Under the pieces are notes generated by a model that saw nothing but the letters and a program-made list of their open reading frames with translations, had not been told where the DNA came from and made no database searches. Below, piece by piece: positions 43,406-52,944 of a stretch of 64,000 bases of DNA (the first letter of the stretch is position 1; each line of letters opens with the position of its first letter). The stretch comes from Desmodus rotundus. Its lineage: Eukaryota > Chordata > Mammalia > Chiroptera > Phyllostomidae. The DNA lies in assembly GCF_022682495.2 (NCBI RefSeq), contig NC_071389.1, positions 13,507,199 to 13,571,198 of the forward strand, written 5' to 3'. The position numbers and the translations under genes are program-made.

Positions 43406-43989
43406 ATTGGGCAGGGCTGCACAAGTCTGGCCTTGATTCACCCAGACCCGGGGTAAAAGCTGGTCCTACCCAGCTAGCTGCTCTGGCTGCAGGAGGGGCC
43501 AGAATGTAGCAACTGTACTGGGAGGGTGGGTCAGAGTGGGGGGGACCATGGCACAGCGAGCATGTCAGGGGAGGGCAACTGCCTGGGCCCCTTCCCCCTG
43601 GCAGAAATCCTCTAGCTTCCAGTGAGCTCCTTGGGATCCCATCCCACCCTGCCCACTTCACCCCTTGGTGCCAGGGAGAGGCTGTGGGCACCCTGCTGGG
43701 GCTCAGCTCCCCCACAGAGCCTGAACAGCCCAAGCAGCGTGCCGGGGTCACCCTTGAACACGAAAATACCAGAGCCGGACATGTAGAGAAACAGAGGCTG
43801 AGAAAGGGATGGCCACGGCCTGAGGGCACACAAAACCAGTTGCAGGCCTGGAACCTGGGGCTAGGATCATAACTACTAAAACTTCCCACAGGAGATAAAA
43901 ATCTCTAAAAGTCAGTGGCTTCCTTCTCTAGCTTCAGAGACTTGGGTGAAGAGTTTAACTTCTGCCTCTAGCCCTTTTGAGAAGGAGGT

Positions 43990-44215
43990 GGGATAAAAAT
44001 AAACACTGGGCATTTAAAAAATGACTTAACCATTCTGAATTTCAGTTTACCCTTCTGTAAGAAGGGAATAATGATGATAAAGACGAAAGCAGCTAGTCAC
44101 TGGTTTTCTCCCTGAAAGAATGGATGCTTCATAAAGGTAATTGTTTACAGGCGTCTAGCTTGGTGCCTGGGATGCAGCAGGTGCTCAGTAATCAGTGAGT
44201 GAAAGAATGAATGGA
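43990..44215 (+). repeat. MIR SINE
   Basis: CTTAACCATTCTGAATTTCA, TCTGTAAGAAGGGAATAATG and GCAGCAGGTGCTCAGTAATC. Confidence 0.75.
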
Positions 44216-44217
44216 TG

Positions 44218-44445
44218 AGGAGCAGCCCTCATTGGAGAGCTTGTTACAACGTGCCGGGCACTGCACAAAGCCCGCTACCTGTAAAATCCTGCTCAGTCAT
44301 CAGAACGGCCCTGTGGAATAGACAGGATTGTCCCTGCTTTACAGATGAGGCAACCGAGGCTCAGAGGGCTGGCATGTGACTTGCCCGTGATCAAAGGCTT
44401 CCTGGGCAGTGGAGCTAGGATTGAAACCCTGCTCTGTGTGACCCT
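44218..44445 (-). repeat. MIR SINE
   Basis: CGTGCCGGGCACTGCACAAA, CTTTACAGATGAGGCAACCG and GGCTCAGAGGGCTGGC. Confidence 0.75.
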
Positions 44446-44871
44446 GTCTGTCGGCTGCTCTACTCGCTTCATTCCCCTTCCCTGCACCCTAGTTTTCCCT
44501 CTGGAAAGCTCCAGGCTGGCCTCTGACCTCCTCAGGGTCCTGGCTGCAGGCACATGGACTTCACAAGGCTAACAATTCTAGATTGTCCTGCCAATTGTGA
44601 CCAACCCTGTTCCAAAGGGAAAAGGCCTGGGGGTTTCTGGGCACTCGCATCCCCTCCTGGGACTGGAACACCTGCACCTCCGTGGTCTCCCCGCCAGCTT
44701 CCTGAGGGGCCCCAAGTTGGCCTCCAGACAGATCTGCCTGGATGGCAGCACCCGGTGGCTATTGGGAGGGGCGTTTTCTCCGCACCCTGATGGCGCGGGG
44801 CCCAAGGTGCGAGGCTCCAGCTGCACGCGGCGGGCCGGGCTGCTGCTCTGTCTGGAGCACTGCGCAGAGAA

Positions 44872-44891
44872 ACAAACACAGCTGTGTTTAT
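44872..44891. promoter_or_regulatory. Symmetric forkhead / E-box / forkhead palindrome
   Basis: ACAAACA (44872-44878) and TGTTTAT (44885-44891) are both exact forkhead cores (RYAAAYA), pointing toward each other around an E-box CAGCTG (44879-44884... centred at 44881/44882). The inner 16 bases, 44874-44889, form a perfect palindrome. The stretch is outside recognised repeats, about 14.8 kb into intron 1. Factor binding is inferred. Confidence 0.4.
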
Positions 44892-45269
44892 TCCAGAAAT
44901 TACACATCCTGATAATCTGCTCACTCGGGGTAATGCCTCCCAGTTAGGATCACGGGGTGGGGGCACACCGAGTTCCCTGAGTTTCTGGATGGATTTTCCT
45001 TCTCTGTGACAAGTGTGCTGTGGAGCAGACCTTGGCCGGCGAGTAGACCTCAGTCAGCGGACACCTGGACCTCTGGAAATGCTGAGTTCCCAGAGCGCTT
45101 GGTGATCCCACTGGGCATGAGATGCTGGGAGGAGAGCAACTTTTGCCCTGAAATCTCCAAACTGGGAGATTTGAGCCCGATAGTCCCCAACCCTGGCCAC
45201 ACTGGGACAACAACAGAGACACGCAATCCTATATTAGGAGAACTTGACCTGGGATTGGATTTTGAATAC

Positions 45270-45820
45270 AATCATGTTGTTTTTCTAAATCGTTTCCATG
45301 ATTTCCTATTGCTTTCAGGATAAAGACCCACCCTTCCCGCGGCCCTGAAGCCCTGCTCGGTCTGGCTGCAGCCCATTCTGTGGCTCGTCTCCATCACCCG
45401 CTCGGCCTAGCAGCTCCAGCCACGCTGGCCTTTCAGTCCCGCACACTCCCTGGGCTTCCTCCCACCGCAGGGGCTTCACACGGGCTGGTCCCTCCTCACT
45501 CACCCCCCAGTTAATTCTCACCCATTCTCCATTTTTCAGGGGTGTTTTCCCTGACCTGACGAGAGCTCCACAGGCCAGTCTTTGGCAGCATTTGTCAAAG
45601 TCATAATTTGAAAATAATTAGTGTTTCCTTGATTATTTCTCTCTCCCTCTCCTCCCTTGGAACAAACTTCTCTTTCCCTTGTGAATAAACTTCCCAAGAG
45701 CACGGACCATGATTGAATTGCTCCATCACTAGGTTCCCTGGGCCTAGCACAGTGCCCGGCCCATAGTAGGTGCTCAATCAATATGTATCGGTTGGAAGAA
45801 TAAATGAATGACTGAGTGAA
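45270..45820 (+). repeat. L2 LINE 3' end, long copy
   Basis: ATTGCTTTCAGGATAAAGAC, CCAGCCACGCTGGCCTTTCA, CAAGAGCACGGACCATGATT, CATAGTAGGTGCTCAATCAA and a final GAATAAATGAATGACTGAG. At about 550 bases this is among the most complete L2 ends in the window. Confidence 0.9.
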
Positions 45821-46489
45821 TGGCTCTTGGGATAAGCAAAAGGAAGATACGCTTCTGTTTGTTCTTTTTTGTGACAGTTGGCAGAGTGCTGTGACATCCG
45901 TCATTTCCCTTTAATTGAACAGACTAGTATTGAAGTCTGCAGGGGCTTGGCACCGGGCCAGGCCCCGGGGTGGGGGTGGGGGATCCGAAGTGAGTCAGGC
46001 ATCACAGGCCTTGCCTTTGGGAGCTCACACACTAGACGATGCACGTAGCCCCCAGGGCTTGCTCTTCTAGATGGACGGGTGAGGATTGACACTCTGACAT
46101 TCAGGGGAAGTGGCTTGGTGGGGCCACATAGTGGCTAAGGGTGGACAGATGTACACTCAGATCCGGTGGGCATCAAGTCTGCTGACCCTTCTCCCACTTT
46201 TCTCTGGCACTCAGATGGGCAGTGCGGGGTGGTCCCTGGCCTCTGGGGATCTAAATCCCGCTGCCTCGATATCCAAGCCTCTTACCGATGCAACTGTGGA
46301 CAAACTACAGTGGGCAGTGTGGACTGTCCTGCTCCGCAGAGCTTTCCTCCTGGTGGGCAAGACTGGAGACACTGCCTAGTGTGCTGGTTGGGTGGTGATA
46401 GTGCCAAGATGCAAACTAGAACAGAGAAAGGGGGGCCGGGGGGCCCAGCTGGAGGTGAGCGGTCAGGACTGATCAGGACCGCGGTTCAG

Positions 46490-46870
46490 CAGAGGGGGCC
46501 TTTGAGCAGAGGCCCGAATGAAGCGAGAGAGGGAGCCCTGAGGGAGAGTGTTCCACACAGAGGCGACAGACAGGGCAAAGGCCCTGAGGCCAGTGGGGCA
46601 GAGGGTGAGGAGAGAGCCGGACATGACCTCAGAGGGGAGGGGACCGTGGTCAGAACTTGGTTTCTGCTTTGAGTGAGGTGGGAGTGGCAGAGGGTTTTGA
46701 GGAGGCGACAGGATCTGACTTGCGTTTAGAAAGTGCCACTCTGACTACTCTGGGGACACGGGATAAGCAGGGGACGGGGAAGAGCCCCTGCCGAGTCCAG
46801 GTGGGAGATGGTGGTCGAGGACTGGGGTGGCAGCAGCAGGGGGAGGGAGGTGGGAGGGTGAGGGATGTTG
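46490..46870 (-). repeat. L2 LINE fragment
   Basis: GGCAAAGGCCCTGAGGCCAG, GGTTTTGAGGAGGCGACAGG, ATCTGACTTGCGTTTAGAAA and GTGCCACTCTGACTACTCTG are reverse L2 landmarks. Confidence 0.85.
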
Positions 46871-47024
46871 AGGGGGGCAGACCTGTTGATAGATGGCCCT
46901 GGTTTGGCTCCCTGGTCTCCTTCATTCAGTTGGAGGGGGAGGGAGGGGAGCGCCCTGCATTTCTTCTGGCCCTTCACTCCTCCACCCACCCCAGGAGGCT
47001 CTGTTGGGGTTTGTGAGGTGGAAG

Positions 47025-47075
47025 CATCTATCTTTCTGTTTATAACATAAATTAATGATTTATTAATAACCTGAT
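47025..47075. promoter_or_regulatory. AT-rich homeobox-like cluster in intron 1
   Basis: ATAAATTAATGATTTATTAA holds at least three overlapping ATTA/TTAT cores between two GC-rich segments, with no repeat recognised. Regulatory role is inferred. Confidence 0.25.
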
Positions 47076-47469
47076 CTCTTGGCATCTGCGCTGGCGACGC
47101 CACCATGTGCTGGAGCGTCCTGGGGGCCGGAGGGCAGAGGAGAAGCGACAAGCCTGCTCTGGGTCCAGGTCCCACTTGGCCAGGACTTGCTGGGTGGCTT
47201 TGAACAAGCATCCTTCCCAATGTGGGCCAGGGTTCATCTGTCTGCAGAATGAGAGGATGAGACTTCTGCCCTCGTCTGCACAACCTCATGGCCAGCGTCC
47301 TCGGACCTGTACCCATGAAGCACCAGCTGCATGCTGGGTTATTTAGACTAATATGGGGAGGACTGAGCCTTTTTGTCGGAGTGTCGGTAGGAAGACCGGG
47401 TTGAACAAAAGACAGATGTGGGGCCCACAGTGATTCATTAAAGCAGGGCTGGGGCCACAAGGCGGGGCA

Positions 47470-47665
47470 GCTGACAAGGGGCTCTGCACCCACGCCGGAT
47501 GGGTCCGAGTCCTGGTGCCAGCTCTTCCTAAGGGGGACCATGGACAAGTTGCTTCAGCTCTTGGACTCCCAGTTTCCTTATGGGTAAAATGGGGATAATA
47601 ATAGTCCCTACCTTGTTAGGCTGTGGCACATAGTCAGTGCTTAACAAACGGTCAGTATCGTGCTG
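47470..47665 (+). repeat. MIR SINE
   Basis: ACCATGGACAAGTTGCTTCA, CCAGTTTCCTTATGGGTAAA and AATAGTCCCTACCTTGTTAG. Confidence 0.8.
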
Positions 47666-47839
47666 TAGAAAGCAGGGCACGGAAGCCAGCCTGGGAACAC
47701 CCATGTCCAGCCTTGGCCGAGTCTGAATTTGCCTGATCCTTGGTCTCCCCCTTGGGTCTCATGCCGAGCCCAGCAGCGGTGGCCCCAGGAGACAGCGCCC
47801 TCTAGAGGAAACGACTCTGCTCCCGTTCCTGATAGATCA

Positions 47840-48015
47840 TTTTTAGGCTGTGTGACCTCAGACTGGGGACACAGCCTCTCTGAGCCCTAGGGGTGATGAG
47901 CTTCCTTCCCCATTCGTGCAGAGGGGATGATAAGAAGCCCTGCCTCTCAGGGTTGCTGTAGGGATGAAATAAGAACCCATTTGGAAAGGACTCAGAGGGT
48001 GGGGTTCAGCGAATC
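47840..48015 (+). repeat. MIR SINE
   Basis: GGCTGTGTGACCTCAGACTG, AGAGGGGATGATAAGAAGCC and GGTTGCTGTAGGGATGAAAT. Confidence 0.75.
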
Positions 48016-48313
48016 CTGGCTCGCTTCTGTCCAGATGTGTGGGCCAGCTCCCTTCCAGGGATGGGAGCTAAGAGCTGCAGGGGCCTGGGAAAGGTGAGGG
48101 GAGCATGAAGTGGGTGGTGGGCAGATGCCTGGAGGTGGGAGGCGGGGGATTCGGGGCAGGGATTGGAAGAAGGGGGCAGAGGGTAGCTCTAGCAGTTCTC
48201 TAATTTTTGAGACAACCTTTCCCCATATTCATAAAATTAAGATTATGTTTTTAAATGCTGTGTTGAAACAAAAATAGTCCATTTTCATATGACCTCATTT
48301 CATTTAACACCCC

Positions 48314-48345
48314 CAACACACACACACACACACATACATATACAC
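48314..48345. repeat. (CA)n microsatellite
   Basis: CAACACACACACACACACAC and a CATACATATACACAG end, within an AT-rich segment (48195-48430) I cannot classify. Confidence 0.85.
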
Positions 48346-48699
48346 AGGACTAGATTTTAAAGCTGCCTTTTGTGCTTCTGCTAGAGGGTTGTATGCGTGT
48401 AGTTTTTATTTTTATTTTGCATAGCAGGTAAATATTTAGGGATTCCCCCTTTGCTTTCTGACTTGCAACTGGAGGCCTTTCGGGGGCCTTTAGCAACAGC
48501 TGACCCTGCAGCTCTCTGCGGTTCAGAAGGCGCGTTCACAACACTATGCTGGGCTCCTCCTGTGTTTCTGCAGGTGCGGGGGAGCTGGGTCACTATGGTT
48601 CATCCTGGAGGTAGGGCCACACCGCCTCCCCCTTTTGACCGGCAGCATCTGGCCCAGGACCTGGCACGTTACACACTCAAACTCAGAGTCAGTTGAATA

Positions 48700-48815
48700 C
48701 AGATGGAGAATGAGGCCCATAATACAGAGGAGGAAACTGAGGCTCACGGAGGTGAAAGGATTTGCCCAAGTGGATTCCTCTTAGATTCAAACCCAGGAGT
48801 CCCCAAATTCTCTGT
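48700..48815 (-). repeat. MIR core
   Basis: CCATAATACAGAGGAGGAAA, CTGAGGCTCACGGAGGTGAA and TTAGATTCAAACCCAGGAG. Confidence 0.75.
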
Positions 48816-48959
48816 GTGTCTCCTTCTCCTTTCTAGTTCGCTCCTTCAGATGGGAGAGCACGACCCAAAGAGGACAAAGGACTTGTGCAGGGTTACAGAG
48901 TGATGAGTGATACAGAGTGACAAAAATTATTAGTGCGACGTGGACTTTACAAAGTAGGT

Positions 48960-49185
48960 TCGCATTAATGGTAATTAGCATATACTGCAGCCTCACTCTA
49001 GTTATATTGCCTTGTTGAATCTACCACTATGAGGCAGGACTATTATCTCTGTTTTCAAAAATTAAAAAAAACTGAGGTTCAGGAACTTGCCCAAGGCCAC
49101 ACACAGTAAGTGCCAGAGGTGGGGTTTGAACCCATGATCTTCTAACTCCAAAGCTCATGCTCATAGCTCTTACGTCAGGCTGGCT
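48960..49185 (-). repeat. MIR SINE
   Basis: CTATGAGGCAGGACTATTAT, TTGCCCAAGGCCACACACAG and GGGTTTGAACCCATGATCTT. Confidence 0.8.
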
Positions 49186-49499
49186 GGAGTTGGTGGAGAC
49201 AGAGCCAGGAGTTGAATCAGGACTCTGACATTTGGCCCCCTTGCTTCCAAAAACAAAAGCACAGGCAAGAAGCTGCCCTCATTGGAGCTCCTGAGTTGGA
49301 GAGGGCCCCCACTGGGAGACCAGCTTGGGGTGCGGCGGAGGGCTGGTGTCTCTTCCAGGCCCTCTGCATGGGGGCTCTGGAGCCCCACCTGTAGCAGCTG
49401 GCCCTGCTGGCTCTTCAGGATGAAGTAACCCTCCCCTCTCACACTCCTGTACAGTTTACAGGGTCCTTGAGCCTCCACAGTCTCAAATGAGCCTTGAAA

Positions 49500-49575
49500 C
49501 ACCCCTGTGAGCCCAGCAGAGCCGGGGTCTCCAGTCTTCAGATGGGGAAACTGAAGCTTGGAGATGCGTACTCCC
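49500..49575 (-). repeat. MIR scrap
   Basis: CTTCAGATGGGGAAACTGAA with GCTTGGAGATG; only the core is left. Confidence 0.55.
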
Positions 49576-49774
49576 CCAGAGAGTGCTACAGGAATGTCAC
49601 TATTCTTTGGCTGTGGCTGTGGTTCTTCTGAGTCATGAGAAGCTGACAAACGCTATGAACTCCCCGCCTCCCACACAAAAGAGACATGGGCACGTGTGCT
49701 TTTGTGTACAGTTTCAGGGGACTCACAAATTAAGCGCTTGTGTTTCCCCACTCTGCAGTGCTGCTGCTGCCGAC

Positions 49775-49955
49775 AGCATCGTTTTATTGAGCACCTACTT
49801 TGTGGCAGGCGGGGTGTTTGATGCTTTACATATCTTGTTTCATTTAATCCTCATAGCAGTCCTGCAAGGTGGAGAAAGCGAGGCTCAGAGAGACAAACAC
49901 TCACCAAGCTTGCACAGCAGGGATTCGAACCAGCTCTGCCCGACTCTGAAGGCTC
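49775..49955 (-). repeat. MIR SINE
   Basis: TTTTATTGAGCACCTACTTT, CATTTAATCCTCATAGCAGT and GCAGGGATTCGAACCAGCTC. Confidence 0.85.
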
Positions 49956-50437
49956 TGCTCTTTGGCCCCGTCCTGGGGAAGGCACACAGTGTGGCAGCAT
50001 CCTCAGAGGTTGTCCTGGAGAACCAGGGGTTCTGAGCAAGTTCCGAGTGTACTGTTAGTTCCTGCCTGTGGAAGAGGAGACCTGTGCTGACTTCCTCCCC
50101 CCGCCCCAGGCCTGAGCAGGGAGAGCACCAAGGACCAGGCTTGTCTGGCTCCCAGGGATCCCCAACACGTCAGCCCTTCTTCCACTTCCTAGGGGTCTGA
50201 TTTGAGAACTTTGAAGAGAACCCCTCTCTCTACGGAATTTGCCTAGAAAGTTCTGTATGACTGGAAAATCTGCTGTTTAAGCTGTTTGGCTTAAATGATG
50301 GGAGGTTCCCTTCCTCAAAATTGCCTTCCACCCTAGGATAGCCTGAAAATTCTTGGAGGACACTCAGAGCTCTTTGGGAACAAGTCTGCTGCTGGGACTG
50401 GAGGGTTGACAGACCTGGAGCTGGGCTTTGGTCTGGG

Positions 50438-50516
50438 GCATCAGTGTGACGTGCAGGCTGTAGTCTGGTTCCCACAGGCCCCAGGAGGAGACCCCTCACA
50501 GCTTTAGCACAAGGCC
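50438..50516. repeat. Local duplication, copy A
   Basis: About 79 bases match copy B at 51213-51292 with roughly 84% identity, including TCTGGTTCCCA and AGGCCCCAGGAGGAG. It is not a repeat family I know. Confidence 0.7.
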
Positions 50517-50574
50517 TGGAGCTAGCTTCTGCCTGTTTGTCCCTTGTTGGTAGCCTCAGGAGTCTTGTGTGGTG

Positions 50575-50775
50575 GTCAAGAGTGTGGGTTCTGAAGTCTG
50601 GTGGACCTGAGTTCAAATCCTGCCTCAGCTACTTCTGTGCTCTGGGGCCTTAGGTAGGCTGCCTTCCCTCTCTGAGCCTCAGTTCTCCATCAGTAAAATG
50701 ACAATGGTCATATCATACAAAGAGGCACCTAGCACCGTGCCTGGCACAGAGGCAGTATGCAATAAAGATGATAAC
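50575..50775 (+). repeat. MIR SINE
   Basis: GGTCAAGAGTGTGGGTTCTG, GAGTTCAAATCCTGCCTCAG, GAGCCTCAGTTCTCCATCAG and GTGCCTGGCACAGAGGCAG; nearly complete. Confidence 0.9.
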
Positions 50776-51212
50776 AGTTGGCCATGGTTGTTGTTGCTGT
50801 AAGCAGGGGACGGAAGGAAGCGCATCGCCTGGCCTCTAAAAGTACATGCAGATGGGTGTCTGCAGGAAGCTGGTCAGCGTATGGCCTTTCTTTCCTCCTT
50901 GGTGAGACTGTACATGGAGGGGGATCAGGCGAGGAGCGAACAGGCAGGTCTGGGGGAAGGTTGGGGACAGGGAGGCCCCTCTTGCTTGGTTGGTGTGGGG
51001 AATGAGGCCCAGGAGCTGGGCCCAGGGGCACAAAAGCCTCCACCCTTCCATTCTTCCTCCCAAATAATTCTGGAGGCTGGACAAAGAGTTTCCTTGGGCC
51101 CCCTTTTCCCAGTGCATGAGCAGGGAGCTGTCTCACTCCCTACAAACCCTCCTTGGTCACCATCCCGGCCAGAGTATGATTCCTCAGGGGGGTGGTGGGA
51201 AGGGGCCTGGGA

Positions 51213-51292
51213 GCATCAATGGGGCCTGCAGGCTGCAGTCTGGTTCCCATAGGCCCCAGGAGGAGGCCCCTTCGCCGCTTCAGCACAAGGCC
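51213..51292. repeat. Local duplication, copy B
   Basis: Partner of copy A, 775 bases downstream in the same orientation; both start GCATCA and end AGCACAAGGCC. Confidence 0.7.
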
Positions 51293-52239
51293 CTTTGAGG
51301 GTGGGGGCAGCCTCTGCAGCCCGACACATTTGTGCCGCTGACACTGTGGCAGGGTCACTGCGGATAAAGGCGCTGCCCAGACCCCGGGCCCAGCCGGGAA
51401 TGGGGCTTTCTTGTCAGAGAGGAGCTTTTCTTCCCAGTGCACTGTGGGGCGGCAGCAGGGGGTCACCCGGCCTTGGAGGATAATGGAACTTCACTGATGG
51501 AGACACAGAAATGAGCCTGTCCCCCCTCCGCCCCCCATCAGAGCTGGGGGAAGGGGGAGGCTGGGGGCTGCTGGTTGGCTCAGAAATGTCTGCTGCCACC
51601 TTGGCAATGGCTCTCTGAGTGGAGTCTGAAGGGGAAGCACAACCAAGAACTTGGGATTCCCCCCAGAGGCCTCTGGGTATCTGTGAACCCAACCATTGGG
51701 CTGCCTAGGAATCTTGGGCAGCCATCCAGGGCCTCAGTTTCCTGACCTGGCTGCTTTATGGATCTCGGGAGACTGTACCCGGGCCAGAGCCAGCACGGCC
51801 CTTTTCATCTGTGCCTCCCTTCCTCCCTGGCCACTCCAACTGCTCCCTGCCTCCCGTCCTAACAGTCGCCAGGCCTTGCTTTCCTCTCCTGCATCATCGC
51901 AGTTCCTCGGGACCCCATGGGTCATCACCACTGAGTCCTCAAAACTGCAGCTCAGCCCGTGGTACTGCCCTGCTCGGACCTCAGACTCCTTGCTGTCTAA
52001 AAAGTCAATGTCAAACCCCTTCCTCTAGTTTATTAACCCCCTCCTGACATCCTTGCCCGTCCTTGTCCTTCTCATCCATAAGCTCTAGGTTTTATACATA
52101 CATGTCATCAACTCCTATTCCCCCAGACCTTTGTTCAGGCCTTAGTTGCTGCCTGGAATGATTGCCTTTCGCTCACTTTTCTGTCTGGTGAACTCCTAGG
52201 CATCCTCCAAGACCCATTTCAAATGTTCCCGCCTTAGTA

Positions 52240-52811
52240 CTGGGTTGGTCAAAAAGTCTGTTTAGTTTTTCCATAAAATAAAAGACAGATTTTTCATTTT
52301 CACCAATACCTTTATTGATTTGAATATTTTGAGTATGTTGGCTATCTCCTGCGTAGTATTCTCGATTAATGTCTCAATTAATTGATTATTCTCAATTAAT
52401 GTCTCAGTTTGATCTCTGTCAACTTCAACTGGTCTATCCAACCGCGGAGCATTGTCCAGCGAGCAATCTCCAGCATGAAACTTTGCAAACCACTTTTGAC
52501 ACATTCAGTCAGTCACAGCACCTTCTCCCCACACGGCACAGATCTTTTTTTTGCATTTCAGTTGTGTTTTTACCTTTCTTGAAATAATAAAGCATAATAT
52601 GCAGAAAATGTTGTATATTTTCTTCCATCTTCCAATATTAAAACGGCTGCACAAAAATTCACCAATTTTGATCATTTTTTTTTATTGCACACTGATATGA
52701 CAGCTGTGACAATACAATCTGACAAAATTGTTTCGAACGAAGTTAAAGACAACTAAGTTCTACTAGAGCCATTTTATAGAAAAAACCAAACGAATGTTTT
52801 GGCCAATCCAG
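52240..52811 (-). mobile_element. Internally deleted mariner (mellifera/BTMAR1-type)
   Basis: Terminal inverted repeats are CTGGGTTGGTCAAAAAGTCT at the left and, on the minus strand, CTGGATTGGCCAAAACATTC at the right. A TA target copy is intact at 52238-52239 and altered to TG at 52812-52813. At 572 bases it is less than half of a full mariner (about 1.3 kb). The 5' end keeps the leader and the start of the transposase; the catalytic D,D34D region is gone and the frame runs straight into the 3' end. Confidence 0.9.
52262..52600 (-). pseudogene. Mariner transposase N-terminal remnant
   Basis: The minus-strand reading contains CQKWFAKFHAGDCSLDNAPR, RPVEVDRDQ and TLIENN, the helix-turn-helix linker of a mellifera-type mariner transposase. 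An in-frame stop at 52505-52507 stands where an arginine codon (CGA) is expected, and the next codon is ATG where ACG is expected; both are CpG-to-TpG decay. Further upstream there is an A-run frameshift. A tandem duplication of about 27 bases repeats the ETLIEN segment. After KIFKSI the catalytic domain is missing. It cannot make an active enzyme. Confidence 0.85.
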
Positions 52812-52944
52812 TGTGTCCTGCTCTGTGCCCACCCCCCAGCCCTTTCTCCACAACTCTGTGTAGATGACCTTCTAATGCTAAGGTATGGCTGATTTCGTCC
52901 ATTGGCCTCCCCCACTAGGCTGGGATGTAGAAACTTTCTTCTTT

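Noticed and set aside
46726..47547. 273-codon minus frame
   Set aside because: Proline/serine-rich reading partly over L2; no domain or exon structure.
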